From NCBI GenBank assembly GCA_023415895.1, contig JAEZJA010000238.1, positions 1 through 5,481 on the forward strand: 5,481 bases of DNA, in the 5' to 3' direction. Positions within the stretch are counted from its first letter, which is position 1. Every line of letters starts with the position of its first letter. Below the pieces are notes generated by a model. That model was not told where the DNA came from, did no database searches, and was given only the letters and a program-made list of their open reading frames with translations. The position numbers and the translations under genes are program-made. Below, piece by piece: positions 1 to 5,481 of the stretch. This DNA is from Bacillota bacterium. GTDB taxonomy: Bacteria; Bacillota; Clostridia; Oscillospirales; Acutalibacteraceae.

Positions 1-84
1 GTTGTACCGGTGGAGTATAGTTCGGCCGCTTTTACTCCGATGCTTGATATTCTTTTCAGAATAGAACCTTATGTCTTGGAATAG
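1..84 (+). CDS. possible 3' end of a gene cut by the window edge
   Basis: Plus-strand frame 1 is open from the first base to a TAG at 82-84, giving 27 residues that end ...FRIEPYVLE. The composition is protein-like, with hydrophobic and charged residues mixed (VVPVEYSS near the edge). The other two plus frames stop at 62-64 and 16-18. I do not recognise the family, and a 27-residue open frame can arise by chance. If it is real, the gene body lies to the left of the window and transcription runs toward the hairpin at 158-187. Confidence 0.3.
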   Translation, partial: VVPVEYSSAAFTPMLDILFRIEPYVLE

Positions 85-294
85 CTTTGTGGAAGAGATT
101 TTCGCTCCGATCTCAGATGTCTCGGATTGGCGACACATGCGCTTGATACAAAATAATAGCTCCGACTGCCTTACGTCCGCCGGAGCTTCTTGGTTATTCT
201 TATTCACTAATATTACATGTTATCAAAAACAATCTGCCCATAAATTTTATATTATCTTTGATGTAACATAAGTGTAACTCAGCCTATAACTCTT
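85..294. other. AT-rich non-coding stretch
   Basis: I see no convincing gene here. A 66-codon open frame starting at 71 has no good ribosome-binding site, overlaps the possible gene end at 1-84 and resembles no family I know. The right half (about 195-275) is very AT-rich and could carry promoter elements on either strand. A short direct repeat TGTAAC sits at about 262 and 273, around the sequence TGTAACATAAGTGTAAC. None of this is strong enough to call a specific site. Confidence 0.4.
158..187 (+). terminator. weak terminator-like hairpin
   Basis: AGCTCCG (158-164) pairs perfectly with CGGAGCT (181-187) across a 16-base loop, in which GAC/GTC can pair further. The plus side is followed by a T-rich but interrupted tract (TCTTGGTTATTCTTATT). 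It could terminate the gene fragment at 1-84. The long loop and poor T-run make this uncertain, and the hairpin could equally act on the minus strand, where ATTATTTTG follows. Confidence 0.3.
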
Positions 295-295
295 C

Positions 296-360
296 TAAAA
301 ACAGAACAAATCCGAATGCTTCGCCAATCGTAAAGATTCGACGGTGGTTCGGATTTGTTT
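296..360 (-). terminator. terminator hairpin ending the structured RNA
   Basis: AACAAATCCGAA (305-316) and TTCGGATTTGTT (348-359) form a perfect 12-bp stem. The interior pairs again as AATC/GATT plus TCG/CGA. On the minus strand the stem is followed by CTGTTTTTAG. On the plus strand it is followed by TTGTTGTGG, a poorer tract, so the minus orientation is preferred, although it may work both ways. Confidence 0.55.
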
Positions 361-486
361 GTTGTGGTGGAGACAGATCGAACTCTCTATCTGTGAGTAT
401 CCTCACGGATTACTTACCGTATGCGAACCGTGCCAGCCCCTATAGCGGACTTTCACCGCCTAGTTAAGCGTCATGCGTGGCAAACC

Positions 487-521
487 AAAAAAACGCCCGA
501 TCTGATTTCTCAGACTGGGCG
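487..521 (-). terminator. U7-tailed hairpin at the 5' side of the structured RNA
   Basis: On the minus strand CGCCC..TCTGA (521-510) pairs with TCAGA..GGGCG (505-494) around the tetraloop GAAA. A 2x2 internal mismatch sits mid-stem, and seven T residues follow (493-487). On its own this has the form of an intrinsic terminator. Because more ordered structure follows directly, it may instead be the first arm of the RNA at 295-521, or a conditional stop in front of it. Confidence 0.5.
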
Positions 522-633
522 CAAAGCGAATACCACTAGCATTTCTCGTTTTGGCGTTAAAATGCAGTTTAGGAAGAATACAAGTTGCAAAAGCATGAAA
601 CCAAACAGCCACTGCACGAACAAACCTGGCCTT

Positions 634-672
634 ATAAAAATCGAGAGGGCTCGTCTATACGAGTCCTCTCGA
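634..672 (-). terminator. intrinsic terminator of the GH43 gene
   Basis: A 14-bp stem (672-659 with 654-641, one G-U pair) has a 4-base loop. On the minus strand it is followed directly by TTTTTATAAGG, a textbook Rho-independent terminator. It lies 83 bases past the GH43 stop codon, and the plus-strand side has no T-run. Confidence 0.82.
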
Positions 673-755
673 CAAACTTGCTGTTGAAAATATCCTGCGA
701 TCTTCCAAGCCACGAGCTTCTCCCGGTCTTTTTGGATCTCCCTCAGGATCCTCGG

Positions 756-1955
756 TTATTCACCGGAGGGTGGTGTCATATACACATCGGCAATTGGCGT
801 GCCGAAATCCGGGTACCCGTTTTCGTCAAACGTAAACTTCTGAATGCAAAGACGGCGGTTTGTATCATAAGGGCTCGTACGGGCATGATAGGCAATCCAA
901 TATTCCGTTTTGTCCGGTGACTGGAATATGGAGCAGTGTCCGACCGAAAACAGCTTGTCACTGCTCTTGAACACTGCCTTGGTGTACTTCTCCCAAGAGT
1001 CCGTTTTAACCAAATCGCCGCCCTTGTAATCAAGCCTTCCCAAGCAATAATCCACTGAATCCGTATGGTTGGCGGAATAAATGATGAAGAGCTTATCATC
1101 TTTCTTTAAGAAGAAGGGTGCTTCGTTGATATGCCCTTTGCGAATTTCCCATGGATATTTGGCGGTACTGATGAGTGCGCGTTTTTCTCCAATCGTCCAT
1201 GGGTTGTCCATTTCAGCGATATAAATCGCGTTTCCAAGCTGCGCGGTTACGGTAACATAGGCAATATACTGCTTCTGAGCTTCCTCATCATAATAGACGG
1301 TCTGGTCAATGGCGTATAACTTGCTGTCTGTAAATCCTTTGAACACATATTCACCAAAGGGATCATCCGTAACGGATTCAAGACAGAACATCCGTATAGA
1401 GTTGAAATCGTTGCCGGATGTCGCTCCACTGGAATAGATATACCACCGGTTGCCGATACGATACATCTCAGGGGCCCAAATGCAGGATTGTACTTCCTTG
1501 CCCGCCGTATAGACCTTCTTGAAGTCCTGCATAAGCAGTTTTTTCAAAGTAGTGCTGCGATAAATTGTAATCCTGTCGCCCAATGTGAATACACAGTAAT
1601 AATAACCATCATAATACGTGACGAAAGGATCCGCACCTTTTGAAGACATGGGGTTTTTAAATGTATTGTCAGCCGTGGGCTGTGTCGTGCTTGTTTCGCT
1701 GCTTTGATTGACCACGCTGCTTACGCCAGTGGTATTGCTTGCACTAATCGTGCTGTTGGCGACATCTGTACCGGCCGCGCTGTCGACGGTGCCCGTGCCG
1801 CTCGCATTCCCCGTACTACCGATATTGCTTGTACTCATAGTAGACTCCTCTCCGCCTGATAAATCTGATTCAGCAGGTTTATGCCCCGTACATGCCGCGC
1901 TTGTTATCATTACGAGCACGAGCAGCCATGCCAGCACAGTTCTCCAACACTTCAT
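756..1955 (-). CDS. GH43 family glycoside hydrolase lipoprotein (probable alpha-L-arabinofuranosidase/beta-xylosidase)
   Basis: This 399-residue secreted enzyme should hydrolyse terminal arabinose or xylose from hemicellulose side chains outside the cell. Residues 1-22 form a lipoprotein signal (K2, R5, a hydrophobic core, then SAAC with C22 as the lipid anchor). Residues about 28-96 are a Ser/Thr/Gly/Asn-rich linker. From about residue 100 a five-bladed-propeller GH43 domain follows. It shows the general-base Asp in GADPFV (D109), the WAPEM motif (160-164), the pKa-modulating Asp in AIDQTV (D217), the general-acid Glu in INEAPF (E278) and a propeller-core His in VGHCS (H340). The overall wording (NPWTIG, DYCLGRL, YWIAYHAR) fits the arabinofuranosidase-like branch of GH43, where INEGP and GPGHNSF are more usual. 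The start is supported by AGGTGA ending 5 bases before the ATG. A radical SAM gene ends 99 bases upstream on the same strand with no terminator seen between them, so co-transcription is possible. The family is secure; the substrate is inferred. Confidence 0.9.
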   Translation of the reverse strand: MKCWRTVLAWLLVLVMITSAACTGHKPAESDLSGGEESTMSTSNIGSTGNASGTGTVDSAAGTDVANSTISASNTTGVSSVVNQSSETSTTQPTADNTFKNPMSSKGADPFVTYYDGYYYCVFTLGDRITIYRSTTLKKLLMQDFKKVYTAGKEVQSCIWAPEMYRIGNRWYIYSSGATSGNDFNSIRMFCLESVTDDPFGEYVFKGFTDSKLYAIDQTVYYDEEAQKQYIAYVTVTAQLGNAIYIAEMDNPWTIGEKRALISTAKYPWEIRKGHINEAPFFLKKDDKLFIIYSANHTDSVDYCLGRLDYKGGDLVKTDSWEKYTKAVFKSSDKLFSVGHCSIFQSPDKTEYWIAYHARTSPYDTNRRLCIQKFTFDENGYPDFGTPIADVYMTPPSGE

Positions 1956-2054
1956 TATATCACCTGTTCCTATAATTTTAAACCTGTTAATTGCTTATTT
2001 CGGATAGTGCTACGAATTCAATATGAGTCGATTCTTCTTTACAGAAAATAATGT

Positions 2055-3020
2055 TTACAATGTATACTCCGCATTCAACAACATATTCCGCACTCGATCA
2101 ACATTCAAACCTCTACCAAGTTCGGTTTTATCCGCCTTGTCGCGAGGGTTCGTTCCATATTCCGCGTACAATTGATTTACGCCAGCCAGCATTGCCATTT
2201 CGGTAGGCTCATGCACATTCATTGAGCGTTTCGGGCGGGTTACCAATCGTGTCACAGCTACAACTTTTGTCAGTTCCAGAAGTGTGATGGTGCCTTTGTT
2301 TTCTAAAGGCGTTCCGAAAACCGGCGTTCTGCGCATCGAAGCCATGACATCCACGCCGTAATCTCTCGCTCGCAACATTTCATCAGCCAGTTCCTCATAG
2401 GTGTGTTCGGGTCCTATCGGCTCAACACAATAATAAAGATCCAAACCGGCCTCCTTGATGGCATTCATGGTTACTATGCGCTGCTCAGGCGGGATTTCAG
2501 TATCAATTCCTTCGCGCAAGCGATGAATATGATACGCTCCCACGAAACCGCATTCCTTCAGCTGACTCGCTTTATCAAGATCAAAATCACCGATATTCGC
2601 GATCAACCGAATAGAGGGATCAATCGTCTTGCGTACCAACCTACCTATATTCAGAAATTCCCTAAAGGAATAGTCCGCCGTGGTCATTAAAAAGAGATCA
2701 GAAATCCCTTGTTGTGCAATCTGTATGCACTCTTGTAGCACCTGCTCCGATGATAGCTGAAAACAGTTATCAACAACAAAATTCTTTTCCGCTAATGAAC
2801 AGAAGCTGCAGTTGCCTGAGCAGGGCTGTGCGTTCAACCCTATCTGCGCAAATATATACCCTTTGTTATGATATTCCTGCCGCGATAGCTGATTGGCTGT
2901 GGCCAACAGCTCATAGAAGTCTGATGATTTTGCATCGATGCGCAGCAGGGCTACCGCATCATCCTTATTCAGGTCTATTCCATTCCAAACCTTATCGAAA
3001 ATAGCTCGTATGGTATCCAT
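2055..3020 (-). CDS. BioB-like radical SAM enzyme of unknown substrate
   Basis: This 321-residue cytoplasmic radical SAM protein carries CSGNCSFC (C67, C71, C74), the CX3CX2C motif that binds the [4Fe-4S] cluster and S-adenosylmethionine. The remainder follows the biotin synthase/HydE/PylB plan: a TIM barrel with AYHIHRLREGI in the middle, then a C-terminal BATS-like region (FGTPLE, AVTRLV, LAGVNQLYAEYGTNPRD). Of the three cysteines that hold biotin synthase's sulfur-donating [2Fe-2S] cluster, only one (C198, in YYCVEPIG) has an apparent counterpart, and the Arg ligand also seems absent. It is therefore unlikely to be a biotin synthase. The open frame extends to an ATG at 3128, but that start has no ribosome-binding site and adds 36 residues rich in Lys and Asn. 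The chosen ATG (3020) follows AAGGAG, with a rather long 12-base spacing. It may be co-transcribed with the downstream GH43 gene. The superfamily is certain; the reaction is not known. Confidence 0.85.
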   Translation of the reverse strand: MDTIRAIFDKVWNGIDLNKDDAVALLRIDAKSSDFYELLATANQLSRQEYHNKGYIFAQIGLNAQPCSGNCSFCSLAEKNFVVDNCFQLSSEQVLQECIQIAQQGISDLFLMTTADYSFREFLNIGRLVRKTIDPSIRLIANIGDFDLDKASQLKECGFVGAYHIHRLREGIDTEIPPEQRIVTMNAIKEAGLDLYYCVEPIGPEHTYEELADEMLRARDYGVDVMASMRRTPVFGTPLENKGTITLLELTKVVAVTRLVTRPKRSMNVHEPTEMAMLAGVNQLYAEYGTNPRDKADKTELGRGLNVDRVRNMLLNAEYTL

Positions 3021-3330
3021 TTTATCCGTACACTCCTTCCTTTTTCTGTGTAGAATTTCATTCTCGGTTTTATGCGAATATGCACAAAATAATATTTGTC
3101 TCTTATTTATATTAACTTGTACGTTCATTTTTACTGAACACTTTCAAGTCACATCTAAGGCGGTTTCCATAACAATCAAGGATAATTTTTCGCAAATACT
3201 TGTAAAAATTAAACTTACCAATTCACCAATGCATGAGTTTAAAGCCAAATTAGTCCATGTTTGTTTCGCTTTACAAGAATAGGGTGACATGATACTATCC
3301 ATCTTAGATGATGATGAAAGGGATGTTCTT
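3021..3330. other. divergent intergenic region
   Basis: This 310-base gap separates the start codons of the radical SAM gene (minus) and the esterase gene (plus). It contains the plus promoter at 3270-3298. It also contains a small inverted repeat near 3123-3139 (GTTCA, 7-base gap, TGAAC on the minus strand) that could be an operator or chance. No clear sigma-A promoter could be assigned to the minus gene, although the segment 3085-3120 is AT-rich. No catabolite-repression (cre) box matching the usual consensus was seen. Confidence 0.5.
3270..3298 (+). promoter_or_regulatory. sigma-A-type promoter of the CE2 esterase gene
   Basis: TTTACA (3270-3275, 5 of 6 to consensus) is separated by exactly 17 bases from TACTAT (3293-3298, 4 of 6). 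Transcription would begin near 3305, leaving a leader of about 26 bases before the ATG at 3331. The promoter overlaps the upstream ATG at 3289, which supports the downstream start for the protein. Confidence 0.55.
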
Positions 3331-4479
3331 ATGTCTAAAAGGCGCTTTATTTCCTACCTCCTCGCCGCGGGCATGTTGTCGTTGACTGCCTGCGCTAACC
3401 CGTCCGGTGTATTCTCCGGTGAATCCGCCGGTTCACAAGTCAGCGATTCTCTTCAAACGGTTGAGGGCAGTCTTTCCGATGAAAATGCGGTATTCTTCGG
3501 CCGACTTACATTCGCTGCAAAAAATGTTTATATGAACTGGACGAATTCCGGATTTGAATATCGTTTCAAAGGTACAGGAACAAAAATCAAGCTGGCAACG
3601 GCTGAATCAGACCCCATCAATTATCCGTATGTACAGGTAATTGTGGATAAAACCGATAGCCGCCGGGTTAAAATCAACAAAACGCAGGTTGTGACTCTCT
3701 GTGAAGGGCTTGAATATGGGGAGCATACCGTCCGGGTTGTGAAGACAACGGAAACCAGTGGCTGTCAGCTTGCGGCATCGAACGTTGTTCTGGAATCCGA
3801 TGTAAAAGGTAAAAAACCGGAATTTCTCAAACCAGACCCACTGCCTGAACGGAAAATCGAGTTTATCGGCGATTCGATTACAACAGGTTATGGCAACATT
3901 GGCTCGCCTAGCAACAATTCTTTTATAACCTCGGAGCAGGACGGCCTGAACACCTATGGCGCGTACATAGCCGAGTATTTCAACGCAGACGCGAGATACA
4001 TTGCCGCCGGCGGAAAAGGCATTGTGAAGGATTGCGTCGGTAACGATATGAAAAAGATTGATCAATTGCCGCAGATGTTTGGATACACTTCTATGAACGA
4101 TAAATCCAAATGGGATTATTCGAAGTGGCAAGCGGACGTTGTGGTGATTAATGCGGGTACCAACGATCAAAACGGCGGCGTAACCAGCGGGGAATTTGAA
4201 CAGGGTGTGTTATCCTTCCTGCAGCAGGTTCGCAAGGCTTATCCCAACGCCTATATTTTCTGGTGCTACGGCATGATGAACAGTAAGTTGCACGATGCGG
4301 CGGCCGCCGGTGTTGAGGCGTTCAACAAGGACGATGGGAAGGCCTGCTACGTTCCTCTGGCGAATATTAACGATTCTGTCGGTGAAAAAGGATCGGGTGG
4401 ACATCCGAACAAGAAAGCACATCGCGATCGTGCCGATATCCTCATTGAGAAGATTAAATCCGTTACCGGCTGGAACTGA
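3331..4479 (+). CDS. CE2-type SGNH acetyl-esterase lipoprotein
   Basis: This 382-residue surface-anchored esterase should remove acetyl groups from plant polysaccharides or their oligosaccharides. Residues 1-21 are a lipoprotein signal (SKRR, hydrophobic core, LTAC with C21). After a short Ser-rich stretch, residues about 50-160 form the beta-sandwich domain typical of carbohydrate esterase family 2 (FFGRLTF, WTNSGFEYRFKGT). The catalytic SGNH domain follows, with nucleophile Ser in FIGDSITTGYG (S182), the oxyanion glycine region AAGGKGI (225-231), Asn in NAGTND (N278) and His in GGHPNKKAH (H358). The block-V Asp usually two residues before the His is Gly here, which suggests a Ser-His dyad as described for some CE2 enzymes. 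The open frame begins at 3289, but that adds an acidic 14-residue stretch before the signal peptide and overlaps the promoter. The 3331 start has AAAGGG 8 bases upstream and gives a canonical signal. CE2 enzymes often prefer 6-O-acetyl groups; the substrate here is inferred. Confidence 0.88.
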   Translation: MSKRRFISYLLAAGMLSLTACANPSGVFSGESAGSQVSDSLQTVEGSLSDENAVFFGRLTFAAKNVYMNWTNSGFEYRFKGTGTKIKLATAESDPINYPYVQVIVDKTDSRRVKINKTQVVTLCEGLEYGEHTVRVVKTTETSGCQLAASNVVLESDVKGKKPEFLKPDPLPERKIEFIGDSITTGYGNIGSPSNNSFITSEQDGLNTYGAYIAEYFNADARYIAAGGKGIVKDCVGNDMKKIDQLPQMFGYTSMNDKSKWDYSKWQADVVVINAGTNDQNGGVTSGEFEQGVLSFLQQVRKAYPNAYIFWCYGMMNSKLHDAAAAGVEAFNKDDGKACYVPLANINDSVGEKGSGGHPNKKAHRDRADILIEKIKSVTGWN

Positions 4480-4490
4480 TTGGATTTCGT

Positions 4491-4522
4491 AAACAGGGGT
4501 TGCTGTAAGGCAACTCCTGTTT
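4491..4522 (+). terminator. terminator shared by convergent genes
   Basis: AAACAGGGGTTGC (4491-4503) pairs over 13 bp, with one G-U pair, with the segment 4510-4522 across the loop TGTAAG, and TTCTATTC follows. It starts 11 bases after the esterase stop and ends 2 bases from the stop codon of the convergent permease gene, so it probably ends both transcripts. On the minus strand the trailing tract is only TGTTTACG-like, so termination should be stronger on the plus strand. Confidence 0.8.
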
Positions 4523-4524
4523 TT

Positions 4525-5466
4525 CTATTCTCCTGTTATACCCGTGCGATCAATGCTTTCCACTAATTTTCTTTCCAGGATCAAATACAGAATGATCAGA
4601 GGAATGATGGAAAGTATTGTACCGGCCATCTCCACGCCTTCATTCATACGAAGAAGCGGGTTGTTTTTGTTGTCAAACGGGAACTGACTCGCATACGCCG
4701 TCTTAAATTCCGCCAATGCCAGTGCCAGCGTTTTGAAGCTGCGTCCAAAGTAGCGCCCTGCCGTGTCCGTATCATTCCAGTTCCAAACAAAGGACAAGAT
4801 AGATGAAACAACGATGGCCGGAGTCGCCATATGCAGATTGATCGACCAGAACGTCTTGTAATATCCCGCTCCGTCTATCTGCGCAGCTTCATCCAAGGAT
4901 TTGGGCGATAACCTGAAAAATTGATAGAAAATGAAGATGAACACCGTGCTTTTCAGGCCTTGCCCAAACAGAGTGGGCAAAATCACAGGCAAAAGAGAAT
5001 CGTTGATTTTATAGGTGTTGTAGAGAACGGATTGCGGAAGAAACAACAAATCGGATGGAATCAAAAACATCGCGATAATAAAAGCCATGACAATGCTTTT
5101 TCCCCAGGTAGTGAACTTCGCCAGACCATATCCCGTCCACGCGGCGACCAGCGTCTGGATCAAAGCCAGCAGTCCCATCAGAATAAGCGATTGGATAACC
5201 ACCTTCATACCACCCATGACGCGGTATGCCTTCGCAAAATTCTCCCAGTAAAATGTCTCCGGAACCCATTTGACCATGGGATTTACCAAGTCATAGATGT
5301 TTTTCGTACTGGTAGAAAAGATTGACAGCAGTGGGTAGATAAATACAAAACCCAATCCAAACAAAAGCGTGTACATGATAATGGAAGGAATGATTCCATG
5401 CTTTTTTTGATTTCCCAAAACCCACTTTTTCACTTTGTTGCCTGTTAATCTACGTGCCTTATACAT
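4525..5466 (-). CDS. carbohydrate ABC transporter permease, MalG type
   Basis: This 313-residue inner-membrane protein is one of the two permeases of a CUT1-type sugar importer. About six membrane segments can be seen (near residues 28-50, 88-110, 123-145, 157-182, 215-232 and 280-297). The cytoplasmic EAA loop that docks the ATPase reads SLDEAAQIDGAGYYKTFW (E193, A194, A195, G199) and continues INLHMATP, where family members usually have I-x-LP. The C-terminal QxxxxS/T-like tail common in MalG proteins is replaced by RKLVESIDRTGITGE, as in many Firmicutes homologues. The start ATG (5466) follows AAGGGGG about 8 bases upstream, inside the last 15 bases of the window. A short overlapping frame there (ending TAA at 5462-5460) might be the end of the upstream partner permease. 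The second permease and the solute-binding protein are expected to the right. Pentose oligosaccharides are a reasonable guess for the substrate, from the neighbouring genes only. Confidence 0.92.
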   Translation of the reverse strand: MYKARRLTGNKVKKWVLGNQKKHGIIPSIIMYTLLFGLGFVFIYPLLSIFSTSTKNIYDLVNPMVKWVPETFYWENFAKAYRVMGGMKVVIQSLILMGLLALIQTLVAAWTGYGLAKFTTWGKSIVMAFIIAMFLIPSDLLFLPQSVLYNTYKINDSLLPVILPTLFGQGLKSTVFIFIFYQFFRLSPKSLDEAAQIDGAGYYKTFWSINLHMATPAIVVSSILSFVWNWNDTDTAGRYFGRSFKTLALALAEFKTAYASQFPFDNKNNPLLRMNEGVEMAGTILSIIPLIILYLILERKLVESIDRTGITGE

Positions 5467-5481
5467 GCCCCATCCCCCTTC

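Larger units (their letters stand above)
295..521 (-). ncRNA. structured non-coding RNA, family uncertain (raiA-motif-like?)
   Basis: Read on the minus strand from 521 to 295, the sequence folds into a chain of hairpins and has no plausible reading frame. In order these are: a GCCC-rich stem capped by GAAA (521-494) followed by U7; a GCGG/CCGC stem closing TGAAAGT in the segment CTAGGCGGTGAAAGTCCGC; an AGT-ATCC arm with one bulged A, capped by a GUGA (GNRA-type) tetraloop (about 409-390); an ACAGAT/ATCTGT stem with the T-loop-like loop AGAGAGTTCG; then CTCCACCACA and a 12-bp U-tailed hairpin (359-305). The size of roughly 210-230 nt and the general look recall the raiA motif RNA of Firmicutes. 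The core wording also recalls the 5' part of some group II introns, but the element is far too short to be one. I cannot confirm a family from memory. No clear promoter was found upstream, and the GH43 terminator at 634-672 separates it from that gene. Confidence 0.55.

Noticed and set aside
361..435. Minus-strand tRNA or tmRNA end (TTCGATC ... CTCCACCACA)
   Set aside because: The wording resembles a T-loop plus CCA end, but the expected 5-bp T-stem and 7-bp acceptor stem do not pair. The surrounding arms do not form a cloverleaf.
510..713. 67-codon minus-strand frame starting with GTG
   Set aside because: It has a weak ribosome-binding site (GGGAG), but it runs through the strong GH43 terminator hairpin (641-672) and its end overlaps the structured RNA. 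It is unlikely to be translated as a gene.
3289..3330. Upstream ATG at 3289 as the esterase start
   Set aside because: It would put an acidic 14-residue segment before a perfect lipoprotein signal peptide, and it overlaps the -10 region of the predicted promoter.
3607..4170. 187-codon minus-strand open frame opposite the esterase gene
   Set aside because: It lies wholly antisense to a gene with clear catalytic motifs, has Arg/His/Ile-rich composition typical of antisense shadows, and resembles no family.
1..5481. CRISPR array, insertion sequence or attachment sites
   Set aside because: No regularly spaced repeats, transposase-like frames or terminal inverted repeats with target duplications were seen. 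The inverted repeats present are all single hairpins explained as terminators or RNA arms.

Overview
The window looks like a carbohydrate-utilisation stretch of a Gram-positive, probably clostridial (Firmicutes) chromosome. The basis is Shine-Dalgarno-led genes, U-tract hairpin terminators, two secreted lipoproteins with long low-complexity tails, a MalG-type sugar ABC permease and moderate GC content. The species cannot be named from sequence alone.

Layout, left to right. Positions 1-84 may hold the last codons of a plus-strand gene that runs off the edge. Positions 85-294 show no convincing gene. Positions 295-521 on the minus strand form a dense set of hairpins. They include a GNRA-capped arm, a U7-tailed hairpin at the 5' end and a U-tailed hairpin at the 3' end, and I read them as a structured non-coding RNA, possibly of the raiA type. 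Positions 634-672 are a strong minus-strand terminator that closes the next gene. Positions 756-1955 (minus) encode a GH43 lipoprotein, probably an alpha-L-arabinofuranosidase or beta-xylosidase. Positions 2055-3020 (minus) encode a BioB-like radical SAM enzyme that appears to lack most ligands of biotin synthase's second cluster. Positions 3021-3330 are a divergent intergenic region with a good promoter for the next gene. Positions 3331-4479 (plus) encode a CE2-type SGNH acetyl-esterase lipoprotein. Positions 4491-4522 are a terminator hairpin shared by two convergent genes. Positions 4525-5466 (minus) encode a sugar ABC-transporter permease whose operon partners should lie beyond the right edge.

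How the parts fit together (inference): the two surface-anchored enzymes would trim acetylated, arabinose- or xylose-bearing plant polysaccharides outside the cell, and the ABC transporter would import the released sugars. The radical SAM enzyme and the structured RNA have no obvious place in that scheme and are the parts most worth a second look.
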